Positions 50,698 through 61,860 of a stretch of DNA of 64,000 bases are shown here, in pieces. The notes beneath the pieces are model-generated. The model was given only the letters and a program-made list of their open reading frames with translations. It did not search any database and had not been told where the DNA came from. Origin of the DNA: Effrenium voratum (taxonomy: Eukaryota > Sar > Dinophyceae > Suessiales > Symbiodiniaceae). The first letter of the stretch is position 1; each line of letters opens with the position of its first letter. The position numbers and the translations under genes were made by a program. The stretch spans positions 307,098 through 371,097 of the forward strand of contig CAUJNA010003238.1 of the NCBI GenBank assembly GCA_963377175.1, in the 5' to 3' direction.

Positions 50698-52025
50698 TTA
50701 TATCTATCTATCGATTTATCTATTTGTTGTATCATGTCTTTCATCTACACATGTATGAAACAACAAAGCAGGGAGGCCCCCGCACAACAATATAGAATGT
50801 CAGGTCGTTCGTTCTGGATTTCACTTCTCCTGTTGAAACACCCAACAAAACTGGAGGGTGTAGGTTTAGGTTCGCAAACTTGGGTGTCCAATAAATTGCC
50901 GTCGATCCTTGTAGTTTCCCAAATGCCAACTGAAAGCGGGTCCGAATCCAGTTTTGAGCAACTCTGTGTGCAAATAAACAAGGAAGAACACGGGCTTCAG
51001 TTTTCCTGTTGGTTCGCAGACAAAAAACCTTAAGAAAGGCACAGATTCAGCAAAGCACAAATCCATTTTGGGGGATCGGGGTGGGGTAGGGCGGGGTTTC
51101 TGTTTCTTCGGCTCTTTCGCTGGAAATGCCACGGCGACCAAATCGTTGGACCAGAAATCCGTTGGCTTGGTGTTGGCTTGGTCCTACATGGACCTACAGG
51201 TGCAATCAGCTGAAATCTGGGGATTTTACTTAAACCATGAACCTGAACCCCCATGCTTTGAGGTCAACTGCAGTGCCGCAGTAGCTGATTGACCCGCGGA
51301 AAAGACAATCGACGGGCCCACAAAAGGCAGGAGACCAAATCGTTTGGGGATTTTCTGCTTCTGTCTTTAGAGGTCCACAAAGAGAGGTCTTCTTTTGACA
51401 ACCAATGGGTGAGTGCTGTCGCAAAATAAATACTTCACTCCACCCTGCGGTATGCAATGGCATGTAGCTGAGTGGGGGGTGCTTTGCTGTGGCCTGGGGT
51501 TTGGCTATGAATTCCAAGAGTTGGTTACATGCCCACGTAAATGACGTCCACCAAAGGGTCCCAAATAAAGTTGATGCCCACGTGGACTTACCGCAGAGAC
51601 CAGTTGCCAGCAGGCGGGTGACTGGGGCAAAATCTTGGGAGCCCTTCGCCTAGGGAAAGGACTTCTTCGCACACGATTGGGTGGCTGTGGCTTAAGCTTC
51701 CAATCCAAGACATTTGTGCCAGTCACTTTGGATCTGTCCGCTTTGGGGACCTGTCGAATTTCGAATTTCCGTTTGGTGTCTCGCGTGACATGGCCTGGGC
51801 ACTCTTGGTTGACAAGAGCAGCGTTTCATTCCACGAGCTTGCTCCTCCAACTCAAAAGCGACTTCAGCAATCAAGGCAGGGCACCTTCTTGGGGGTGGCC
51901 AGGGGAAATCAAAGAACCAACTACCATTGAATCACCTTTGCCATGGCCGATTGGGTCATGTTTCCCTTAGGAGTCATTCAAGCGGTTATTGGCGATCCTC
52001 ACTGCCAGGTGGATTGCCATCCCTG

Positions 52026-52370
52026 TTAAACCCAAACAAAGATGTCCTTTGACAATGGCACGTCTGGTACCGCCTCGTTGGCTTTGGTAATCATCACCGT
52101 GGTCCTGCGCTTCACTGTAAATGGAACCAAGTCTTCCAAAAGGTCTCTGAGAGCTTTCATGTACGCCTGGGGCACGTGCGAGAGGAAGCTTGGTATGATT
52201 CCCTTCTTGATCAGGCTCTCAGCATCGATTTCAATCGGAGAATCGGTCACATCCTTTGGGGCAGACTTTCTAGGTTGGCCCCCGGCCCCGCCGCGCTCCT
52301 CGATCCAATTGTTGTGAATCTGACCATGCCGCAGCATGGCCGTAGCTGATTTGAGGCATGTATTTGATGG
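52026..52370 (-). CDS. Orphan coding exon, unknown product
   Basis: A minus-strand frame reading SNTCLKSATAMLRHGQIHNN, then DVTDSPIEIDAESLIKKGII and PSFLSHVPQAYMKALRDLLE, ending TAA at 52026. Amino-acid composition and third-position GC look like real host coding sequence, and an AAAG-G acceptor lies at its start. No family recognised and no partner exon found. It could also be a piece of a retro-inserted gene. Confidence 0.42.
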   Translation of the reverse strand, partial: PSNTCLKSATAMLRHGQIHNNWIEERGGAGGQPRKSAPKDVTDSPIEIDAESLIKKGIIPSFLSHVPQAYMKALRDLLEDLVPFTVKRRTTVMITKANEAVPDVPLSKDIFVWV

Positions 52371-53231
52371 TGCTCCTTTGGGCACATTGAAGTTCTTAGG
52401 GTAATCACAGGTGCCTGTCCGCTTGCTCCAGGAAAAACAACTTTTAATGAAAACGGCGTCAAACACTGGGTCGTTGGGCCCCTTCACGTGGCTTTGGGCG
52501 TGGGGATTCCCAGAGGTTGTGATTTTGAGACGATTTCTCATGGAACGAGTCTTGAATTTCCCCCTAAACCCACGGATTTGGGGGCACCTACTTTGACCAC
52601 ACCCAATTGAATGAACAGAACACAAGACTTTCCTTCACCAGTCTCGGGCGTCTGGGGGGGGGAGGTTTCGGCTGCATGGCCACGGGTGAGTTGAAAGCCT
52701 TTTGGCCACGTCCAGCCACCGTTTGCAATATAATTTCTCAGATCATGGAAAGGCCCCTCTCCAGGAAGACCCCTCCGGGGCCATTGGAAACCACTAGTAA
52801 CTAGTCGGGACACTTAGGGTGGCTTCCCTTTCAACCAAAAAAACTCTCACCCAAATGAGTGTGTGTCAAACTAGGTGCCCCAATTCCATCCTGGTTTCCC
52901 TTTGGTTTCCCTTTCCACCAAAAAAACACACGCGGAACCCAACAATTTTCGTCCGAGCTTGCTTGCTCTCCTGTCGATGAGCAGGGCAGAGGTCACCAGA
53001 TACAAATCCATCTTGCCCACCTCACTTCCGCTTTGCTGAGCTCGGGTGCTCCACATTGTGTGGTGTGGAGGTGTGGCCAGTGGATGATATCTGTGTGGTG
53101 TGTCAAAGGACCCCCCCCCCAATCGGTGGGTTCTTGGAAGAAACAAGATAGGGGGCAAAATGAGGGGTTGTTTGAACTGTGGCTTCCCTTTAAACTGACA
53201 AGAAAACACCTCAAAAAAGACATCCCCCATT

Positions 53232-53450
53232 TACCAACTGTTTTGGGGAACTATTTCGAGAAACACACCTCATATATGTAAACCAACTGTTTTGGAGAAC
53301 TATTTTGAGAAACACCAACTGTTTTGGGGCCGTATTTTGAGAAACACCCATATAGAAATCCACTGTTTTGGGGGAACTATTCTGAGAAACACCATATCGA
53401 AACCCACTGGAAACCAACTGTTTTGGAGAACAATTTTGAGAAACACCAAG
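53232..53450. repeat. ~40-bp minisatellite, five copies
   Basis: Repeats of AACCAACTGTTTTGG followed by GAACTATTTTGAGAAACACC with small changes. The second half resembles the ends of the dispersed inverted-repeat elements. Confidence 0.85.
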
Positions 53451-54261
53451 GGAATCACAGATGGGAAATGATGGGAATCAACCGCTTGACCCGGTCCCAG
53501 TAGCTAAAGAATCAGAATACTTGTTTGATTGACCATCGTAGTGGGGAACCTAACAAACATGGAAAAGATGCCAGTGAGCAAGCGGATATTTCACGTCTTG
53601 CAAATGCTGGCGACCCGCAAGAGCGGGAGATTTGAGGAGCCACGCTGGGCAACCTGCTGATATGTGCATGATGGGGCATACTCAAAATCGATCAAAATCG
53701 GAGGCTCTAAACAACCGTGCCGATGAAATTAGCTCGGATGAAAATCAGAAGGACTGAAGCCTCCTCTGGCGTGCAGTCTGCAACAAATCAACAGAAGGGG
53801 ACCGCTTTTTTGGTTGGCTGAGGAAGGGAAACAGGTTGCGGGGCAACGAGTTGAAGCGAAAGAGGCAGCAAGAAGGTCATTTGTAAGAACCACAACATGC
53901 CCTTGGCAAAGGCAACTTTTCTGGATTCAAAGGGGCTTGTGCGTCCTCTTTTTGGAGCAAAACACGCAGCTTGAGGTGGGGAAAGCTTCGACCCGGCTGT
54001 GTTTGTTCTACACAAACCCGCTCCCCTGTTTGGTGTCCTTTTGGTGTGAAAACCATCCTTCAGAAATGCAAAGCTTACTCGGTGGCTGTTGACCCCTCTG
54101 CAAAAAGAGAATAACTTTTGGGGGTCCATTGAAAAACCCAAAAAATGCCCCGAAACGTTGAAGTCTAAAGATCCAACCCAATAGCAACTGTGGAGTTCAC
54201 CGTTGTTCCCTTCTTTCAGCATGTTTTTGCGCCGCAGGTGAGCGACATCCGTGTTACAAGA

Positions 54262-54740
54262 GCCCCACAGCTGCTCTTGCTCCTGCTCCCGGCTGCTGTC
54301 TCCGCCCCGTGCTGGACTACCCCAGGTCACAACAGACCCTGATTCAAGAATGGCAGCAAAAGCACCCTTGGTTGCTTGGATGTGCTGGACGTTCCTCAGC
54401 TGCTCTTGCACCTGGCTGCTGTCTCCGCCTTCTTCTGGATTGCCCCAGGTCACAACAGCCCCAGATTTGAGAATGGCAGCAAAAGCACCCGCAGTTGCTT
54501 GGAAGTGCTGGACATTCCTCACCTGCTCTTCCACCTGGCTGCTGTCTCCGCCTTTTTTTGATGACCCCACAGCCCCAGATTCGAGAATGGCGGCAAAAGC
54601 ACCCTCATTTGCTTGGATGTGCCGGACAGCCCTCAGCTACTCTTGCACCTGGCTGCTGTCTCCGCCGTATTCTGGATTACCCCAGGTCACAACAGCCCCA
54701 GATTCAAGAACGGAGGCAAAAGCACTCCAGTCGCAAAGTG
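54262..54740 (-). pseudogene. RCC1-like repeat gene fragment, broken
   Basis: Minus strand encodes four repeats of the type FAAILESGAVVTWGNPEEGG then DSSQVQEQLRNVQHIQA, the RCC1/HERC-like beta-propeller blades common in dinoflagellates. An in-frame TAG (54637-54639) replaces the Gln of VQEQL in the first blade, and the second blade lacks the VTW triplet (9 bp). The frame is otherwise open. Probably a decayed gene piece. It faces away from the palindrome at 55-57 kb, mirroring the copy at 57.4 kb. Confidence 0.72.
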
Positions 54741-55051
54741 CCGGTTTGGACAGCTGGGAGGGTGCTCGCACAGGGGTCAATGCAAGACTCATGAAGGATC
54801 TTGTTTTGCAAGGGGCGTGTTCAAGGATTTGAGCCCTCCCAAGTGGTTGAGATTCCTTCAAGCCATTCGAAAAGAGGTTCCCCAAGTTACATGCTTTTGT
54901 GTCGCGGTTTCGTGCTTGGCAACTTGAATACGTGCCAGAACCTTCCTGCGCCATGAAGGTAGATGTCCACTTAGCCAGTGGCCATGGCTTGTTCATGGAC
55001 GTCTCACCAGCGACGCTCAGCAGCGAGCTGAAGGCTGCAGCGCAGCAAAAT

Positions 55052-56163
55052 ATTTTTCCTTTGATTCGGGGCGTCGAATTGAATCGGGGCGTCGTTGCGA
55101 GGCAGTAACAGGGGTTTATTTCAAAGGCATTTCACAGGTGTAAGGACTGGGTCAAACTTCCAAAAACATGGACTGTTGGAGGGGGTAGTTTGCTCACCCC
55201 AAGCCACACGCGGCCACCTTCACGTACCCGTTGTAAACCCTGGGTGTACCCATTTTAAACCTTAAGGGTACCTGAGTCTGTTGCGGGTACTCCGCCCGAC
55301 GCCCGCTGCGCTACGAGGCATCCATCGCGGTCCGGCCAGGGCTCGGCTTTTGCTTTCCGCACGAGTCTCTCCATCGGAAGAGCTTTAACGTTTGGCCCAT
55401 TGAAGGGCTTACCTTCAGAAAAAAAACGCTCAGAAGGGAAACTCGCGTTGGCAACTTACGCAGCTTATGTGTTTAAAATATACGCTTCTAAGCCTCACGT
55501 TTTGGCAGAACATGAGCTACCAGTAAAAAGGTTCGTACTAGGGCTACGCGTTGGAGTTGACTTGGGTGAAAGACACGAGAAACGAAGGTGGCCATGCTAG
55601 TAAGAAACATAAGTACAAGTAAAAGGCGAGAGAATGATAACCCGGTCCAAACGGATCTTTGCACATCTTCAATACTGTGTAAAGGACCTTGGAAAGGTCC
55701 TGAGGCTTATCACGAACGGGCATGATTTTAGATAAGTGACTGACCCACCGAGATTCTCCAGAAACGCAGTGGCCAAGCATGTGTAAGCTAAATTGCCCAC
55801 ACCCATTTCTGATAGACTTAGGGTTGAGTACGGGGCGAACTTGTTACACGTCGAAGTTTGTGACGGTTCGCCGCGATACGTTTTTCTGATGAACCTCGAT
55901 GAGGTTCATCGGGAAATCTGGAACGGAAATGACTTGGGATCAACTGTCCAGGACACACCCGCTTAGGGGGCTTTCCTGTTTTGACACATTCCCATCTCTG
56001 ATATATAGACTTAGGGTTGAAAACGGGGCGGACCTGTTATACTTCTAACGGTCCGCCGCGACAGTTGTCCCTCACAATTTCTGACTTCTCCACAGCAACG
56101 CTTTTGAGATGAGCCTCAGTGAGCCTCATCTGAAACCCATGCGGCAATCCCTGACCCCTCCGG
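55052..56163 (+). repeat. Left arm of giant palindrome
   Basis: 1,112-bp arm that reappears inverted at 56184-57287 with only a few small differences, around a 20-bp spacer (56164-56183). No convincing gene inside: a frame near 55544-55780 (minus) is mirrored in the other arm. Confidence 0.93.
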
Positions 56164-56183
56164 CTCTGATCTCCCTATGGTAC

Positions 56184-57287
56184 CCGGAGGGGTCAGGGAT
56201 TGCCGCATGGGTTTCAGATGAGGCTCACTGAGGCTCATCTCAAAAGCGTTGCTGTGGAGAAGTCAGAAATTGTGAGGGACAACTGTCGCGGCGGACCGTT
56301 AGAAGTATAACAGGTCCGCCCCGTTTTCAACCCTAAGTCTAATATCAGAGATGGGAATGTGTCAAAACAGGAAAGCCCCCTAGCGGGTGTGTCCTGGACA
56401 GTTGATCCCAAGTCATTTCCATTCCAGATTTCCCGATGAACCTCATCGAGGTTCATCAGAAAAACGTATCGCGGCGAACCGTCACAAATTTCGACGTGTA
56501 ACAAGTTCGCCCCGTACTCAACCCTAAGTCTATCAGAAATGGGTGTGGGCAATTTAGCTTACACATGCTTGGCCATTGCTTTTCTGGAGAATCTCGGTGG
56601 GTCAGTCACTTATCTAAAATCATGCCCGTTCGTGATAAGCCTCAGGACCTTTCCAAGGTCCTTTACACAGTATTGAAGATGTGCAAAGATCCGTTTGGAC
56701 CGGGTTATCATTCTCTCGCCTTTTACGTGTGTTTCTTACTAGCATGGCCACCTTCGTTTTTCGTGTCTTTCACCCAAGTCAACTCCAACGCGTAGCCCTA
56801 GTACGAACCTTTTTACTGGTAGCTCATGTTCTGCCAAAACGTGAGGCTTAGAAGCGTATATTTTAAACACATAAGCTGCGTAAGTTGCCAACGCGAGTTT
56901 CCCTTCTGAGCGTTTTTTTCTGAAGGTAAGCCCTTCAATGGGCCAAACGTTAAAACTCTTCCGATGGAGAGACTCGTGCGGAAAGCAAAAGCCGAGCCCT
57001 GGCCGGACCGCGATGGATGCCCCCGTAGCGCAGCGGGCGTCGGGCGGAGTACCCGCAACAGACTCAGGTACCCTTAAGGTTTAAAGTGGGTACTCCCAGG
57101 GTTTACAACGGGTACGTGAAGGTGGCCGCGTGTGGCTTGGGGTGAGCAAACTACCCCCTCCAACAGTCCATGTTTTTGGAAGTTTGACCCAGTCCTTACA
57201 CCTGTGAAATGCCTTTGAAATAAACCCCTGTTACTGCCTCGCAACGACGCCCCGATTCAATTCGACGCCCCGAATCAAAGGAAAAAT
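56184..57287 (-). repeat. Right arm of giant palindrome
   Basis: Inverted copy of 55052-56163. Beyond the arm ends the two sides remain loosely alike, with RCC1-like repeats on both, pointing outward. Confidence 0.93.
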
Positions 57288-57387
57288 CTTTCAGCAGCAT
57301 TTCCAGCGCCGCTTGAAGCTTGCTGCGGAAGGCCGGCAGCTTGGCTTGACGGCCACGGTGGGCGAGGCCGGGTTGTGAGATGGGGAC

Positions 57388-57741
57388 GTGGCTGCAGTTG
57401 CGCAACTTGGCAAATTGGCTTCCGCTTCGGCGGTTGCTTTGTATGGCCACGGGGAAGGGCTCGTGACCTGGGGTGCTCCAAGCAATGGCGGACACAGCAG
57501 CCAGGTGGAAGAGCAGCTGAGGAACGTCCAGCACATCCAAGCAACCAAGGGTGCTTTTGCTGCCATTCTTGAATCAGGGGCTGTTGTGACCTGGGGCACT
57601 CCAGAATACGGTGGAGACAGCAGCCAGGTGCAAGAGCAGCTGAGGGCTGTCCGGCACATCCAATTCTTCAGCTGGAGCCCGAAATTGACGTCAGCGGTTC
57701 GTTGGAAAGGCAACGGCGCCTTTTCGTTTGCCAGCCTTTGA
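57388..57741 (+). CDS. RCC1-like repeat gene fragment, open
   Basis: Plus-strand frame with AQLGKLASASAVALYGHGEG, then VTWGAPSNGGHSSQVEEQLR and GAFAAILESGAVVTWGTPEY: two and a half RCC1-like blades without a stop, ending soon after HIQ. No ATG at the start of the frame, so it is probably an internal exon or fragment. Same family as the broken copy at 54.3-54.7 kb. Confidence 0.62.
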   Translation: MAAVAQLGKLASASAVALYGHGEGLVTWGAPSNGGHSSQVEEQLRNVQHIQATKGAFAAILESGAVVTWGTPEYGGDSSQVQEQLRAVRHIQFFSWSPKLTSAVRWKGNGAFSFASL

Positions 57742-59074
57742 ATCCCACAAGCTGGGCATGCAGGTGCTTCCCAGCATCAAGTCCCCTGAAACGCAAAGAT
57801 CTAACCAAAGACGCGGCAGGCTTGGGCTTGGACCATGGACGAAGGGGACACTACATTGGGATACCGTTGGCTGGAAGAAATATCCATGGCAACTCCAGGC
57901 ATGTACACTGTCTCGTCCCAACCTGCTTTCGGCCATCTGGCAAGGACACCAACAAATTAATAGCAGTGATGCCAGGACATCCTCCATCTTCCAAAGTCAC
58001 GCGACACCCATGGAAGACCCAGCCGCCTCGCCCTTCAAGCGCCTGGGACGCTTCTTGTCTCAACTTTGAAACAGTCTCCACAAGCAAAGCCGCCAGGTCC
58101 CTTTCCAACCCTGGTGGCTGCCAACAGCTCCCCTCCACGCTTGGGCCCGAGCAGTCAGCTCCACTAAATCGCGGACGTCCTCTGTGTGTACCGCGGACGT
58201 GGTGGTGGAAAGTAGAGAAAAGTTCCAACCGATCTTGGTTCAGTGGCCTTTACCAAACCGGAATAGTGATCCAGCATGTGGGTTTCATGGCTGTCCATTC
58301 TCACCCTAGGAGTGGGAAACCTGGCACATTTGGTCGCCCGACATTCGGCAGAAGAAATGCTGCAACCTATCCGCCAAACCGTCTTGGGACAGTGTTTTGC
58401 CTGCAATCTTTTGCGGGTGTCTTTTTTTCGAGAGACTTCCCATCTTTCACACATACGTCTTACCGTGTTCTTGTGTCATCAGGCCAAAGTTGTCTTGCAT
58501 GCGAACTGCCATGGTCTGTGGGGCAAAAACCTATCGTTTTGTCTCAAAGCAGAGGCCCCAAACAAGTCTTTCGGTTTCCCTTCAGTTTCCCTGTCGCATG
58601 CCCGAAATGGGTACACGAAAATATGATGGTTGACCGAAAGTGAGTCTCTGGGAGACCTTCTCGACTCGGGAAATTGAAGCAACACGTGGAATTCTGCGTT
58701 GGGCCAAGCGCCCGCCCGCCAAAGAAACCAAGCTACGTGAGGCCAAAACCGAAAGATTCGTGACTCGGAGATTTCAGCATGTGCCAGGACCCTGAAAATG
58801 GCGGGCTTCCTTTTGGTGTCCAGTCTAAATCACGATTCAAACAAGTAGCCTCAAAAAAGCACACACCAATCGGGAGAAGCTATGTAAACACACGTAAACA
58901 CCAAGGACTCCCGGTGGCGGTTTGGACAAAGCAACATGGGCTGGCCCCGGGTTGCCTTGACGTCTATCCGAATGTCTCACCGATGCAAAACCATAGCTTT
59001 CTGATCAGCAGTTCCAATTCAGCAGCGCCCAAAATCCATTGACTTTGGGTTACACCAAGATGCGTATAAAGATT

Positions 59075-59187
59075 TATATGGGGGTTTCTCAAAAACATGG
59101 GACCTTCCAGGTAGGTGGTGTCCTTTTTGGTGTCCTTCTTAAATACTATCCAACAAGGGGTCTGCTATTTTGAGACAGACCCATATA
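59075..59187. mobile_element. Short inverted-repeat element, introner-like (copy 4)
   Basis: Starts TATATGGGGGTTTCTCAAAA and ends TATTTTGAGACAGACCCATA, its near reverse complement, about 113 bp. Confidence 0.6.
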
Positions 59188-59861
59188 GCCCCCAAAGGGG
59201 GTTTTGGGCGCTCAGTTGACCAGACTCGTTCACGGCATGGAGACGTTTTACCAACTTCAGCGACCCTGCTTTTGAGACATGCACCTAAAGCTGATCAAGC
59301 GCATTTGCAGGTATGGGTTTTGGAGGCATGGATACTTATATACCACAGGCGGCATATACCCCCTATACAAGCAGTATACAAGCTCCATACCTCCAAAACC
59401 CTTACCTGGAACTACCCTTCATGTGATGCCGACTTGCTGGTTTGAAGCCATCTTTAGGTAGCTCTGGAGGCCAACCACTGTCATTCATGTTCGCAGCCCT
59501 TCTGATCATGTTTGATGGCTGAAGAGTACTTGCTCTGAACAGAGAAGTGTTCACTTTCAACGTGACCTTGTAATGATGCAAGGATGAAAGCGTCGGTGTC
59601 CCAGCATACGCCAAAGGAGCATTGATATCAAGCTAGTTCAGGCCTTGTACCCTTTCCCCTTCAATCATCGCCCCCACCAAAGACAAGCTGGATCTACATT
59701 GAACAAACAAAGGCTGATAAGTCATGCAACCCACACAACAAAGGCCCCATACAAGGACCCCTAAATCATTTCCTCTTCCGTGCGCGTGGAATGCAACTGC
59801 AGAGCGGCCCCATGCCAATTGTCATCCAAAAGGTGGTTCCGGCAAAAAAAGAGAGGAAAAA

Positions 59862-59901
<40 letters not shown>
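59862..59901. repeat. (AC)n microsatellite
   Basis: About 20 uninterrupted AC units. Confidence 0.92.
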
Positions 59902-59902
<1 letters not shown>

Positions 59903-61737
59903 ATGTTTGCCACGACGCCCCTGTCCTGTGCAACAAAATGCACGAATGGGATTCACTAACCCCAAGCTGGTTCGAATTGACAAGTTCGTCTTCATTCTAT
60001 GAGAAAGATGACTCAACTTGGCTGTTCTGCCTCTGGAATTTCGTTGTGAGAGTTTTATGAGCATTGCTCCTCTTGCGTCAAAACGGTTGGTTTCCGTTTG
60101 GTTTTGCATATACCCTTGAAAGAGAGACGGACCCAAATGGAAAATCATGGGACCCACATGGCTTCCTGAAAGCCGTACATAGAAATATCGAGCAACGGGC
60201 TAGCAGCTAGGACATGTATCGCAGAGTAGTTGTTCATAGCAGAAACTCTTATGTTGAAATATTCTATCTGTTCTCTTTTTTATTCTACTTGTCATTTGTT
60301 CGAGTTATTCCAACTGTTTTTTTGTTTAATAGACTTTTGAAATGTGCATTTTCATTTAATTACTCTAAAAAATATATTCTATCTGCTAGCCCGATACTAT
60401 AAAGCAATCTAACTTGTCGGGATTTGAAGGCAGACAAAAGCAAGCTCCAAAGAGTCCGGCCTCCCGATAGAGGCTAAACTGCGCCACCTTCATGTCTTGC
60501 TCCTGGAATTCCCTCTCCTTGCGCAGAGCGAAAAATGTGTCACACATCTTGCACCTGGTTGCGCAGAAGCTTAGCTGTGGGGAAAAAGGGCCTGCTTCTG
60601 TTTTGGTAGCTGATTTTAAAAGGACCTCCGTCCAAAAAGCAAAAAGGGGCATCACTGGAGGGGGAACTAAGCCCAACTCCCCCAAAATCTCCGAAACCTG
60701 CGTAGAAACTTACTGGATGACATCCCATAGAAGTCGAGGACGTTCAACTCGTCACAAGCTGAAAAGGAACCAGTTATAAAGTTTTAAGTTTCGAAGCCCT
60801 TTCGCGCAGTTAAAAAGGTTGGTGGGAATTGTTCCAAATCCGTCCTGATTCTTAGGAATCCTCTGGGCAAATGGCTGCTTTCACACACTTGGACTAAGGA
60901 ATCTCCAAGTCAAGCAAGCAGCCTTTCATTTGTCATAGAGGTCACCCAGGCCGTTGAGGTCGGCCCAGCCCTTTGACTTTGTGACCTTTGGCTAAGGCTT
61001 GTCTCGGTCAACTCCAAGAGCTCAGAGCAGTCAAGCGTCAAGCCCTGCCTGAGACATGCGCCAAAAGAAGCTTTGATGATGTCTCTTTGTTGATATCGCT
61101 CGCTTTGGGGTTGCTTAGGGATATTCAAAGTCGGACTCAATCGCCGAGTTTGGGACATTCGGGTGTCCATATCCCATTTCGGGAAGCTGAAATCTGGACC
61201 TTTCACAACGCAGGCAAGCTACGGCCGGAAGCGGACAAAACGAGTGACATCCCGATCTCCTTTTCCAGGAGGGTAATTATTGAAAGACCAGAATTTTCAA
61301 AAGCCCAGCAGCTGTCCTTATCTACATTGTTGGGGAAGAAGACATAGGACATGACATGGGAATTCGGTGAGTGCACCCCCCCCCCTGCATTCCCCATGTC
61401 AGTCTGGGGTTTCCCTGTGTGATCCCCGTACGTTTGTCAACAACGCTGAGATTCGATTGTCGCGGTTGATGCAGTCCAACTCATGAAGTCCGAGGGGAAC
61501 AATCCGGCCCAAAGCAGCTTGTTTCATCCCAAGGTCTTGATGCCTCCACGTGGTGAACCTAAACTCACCTTCGGAGCGACAAGGTAACATAGTCAAGGGA
61601 CCTCATGGCATGGGGAGAATGCGTTCTGTGTTTTGGGGACCCCCAAGAGACATCCTGAAAGATAAGTCAAAATCCCACTTCTACTTGCATGACGCCTCTC
61701 CTTGCATGATTATAGTCAAGGTGAAACAAACCAATTC

Positions 61738-61860
61738 TTACTGGAGCTTCACGCAGAGTTGCTCTAGCGCCAAACTTGGCTCGTCCTGCTTCAGCTTCTT
61801 GTCAAACATGAAGCTCTTCCTGTTGTACTTGTAGAGCGCCTCCAAGTCCAGGCGGCTGAA
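61738..61860 (-). CDS. Possible orphan exon, unknown product
   Basis: Minus strand FSRLDLEALYKYNRKSFMFD then KKLKQDEPSLALEQLCVKLQ and TAA. A TTTTTCAG tract sits at the front, as for a splice acceptor, although AG is not followed by G as in the FDH introns. Composition is coding-like; no family recognised. Confidence 0.35.
   Translation of the reverse strand, partial: FSRLDLEALYKYNRKSFMFDKKLKQDEPSLALEQLCVKLQ

Larger units (their letters stand above)
38351..52025. other. Host non-coding stretch
   Basis: About 13.7 kb in which I can support no gene. Open frames are short and lack family motifs. It may contain the missing FDH 5' exon. It holds microsatellites (listed separately) and scattered copies of the TGGGTGTGTC-type inverted-repeat element. 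Confidence 0.5.

Noticed and set aside
55544..55780. Protein-coding gene in the palindrome arm (mirror at 56565-56795)
   Set aside because: Short, no family motif, no start signal. Conservation between the arms is at the DNA level over the whole arm, so it says nothing about coding.
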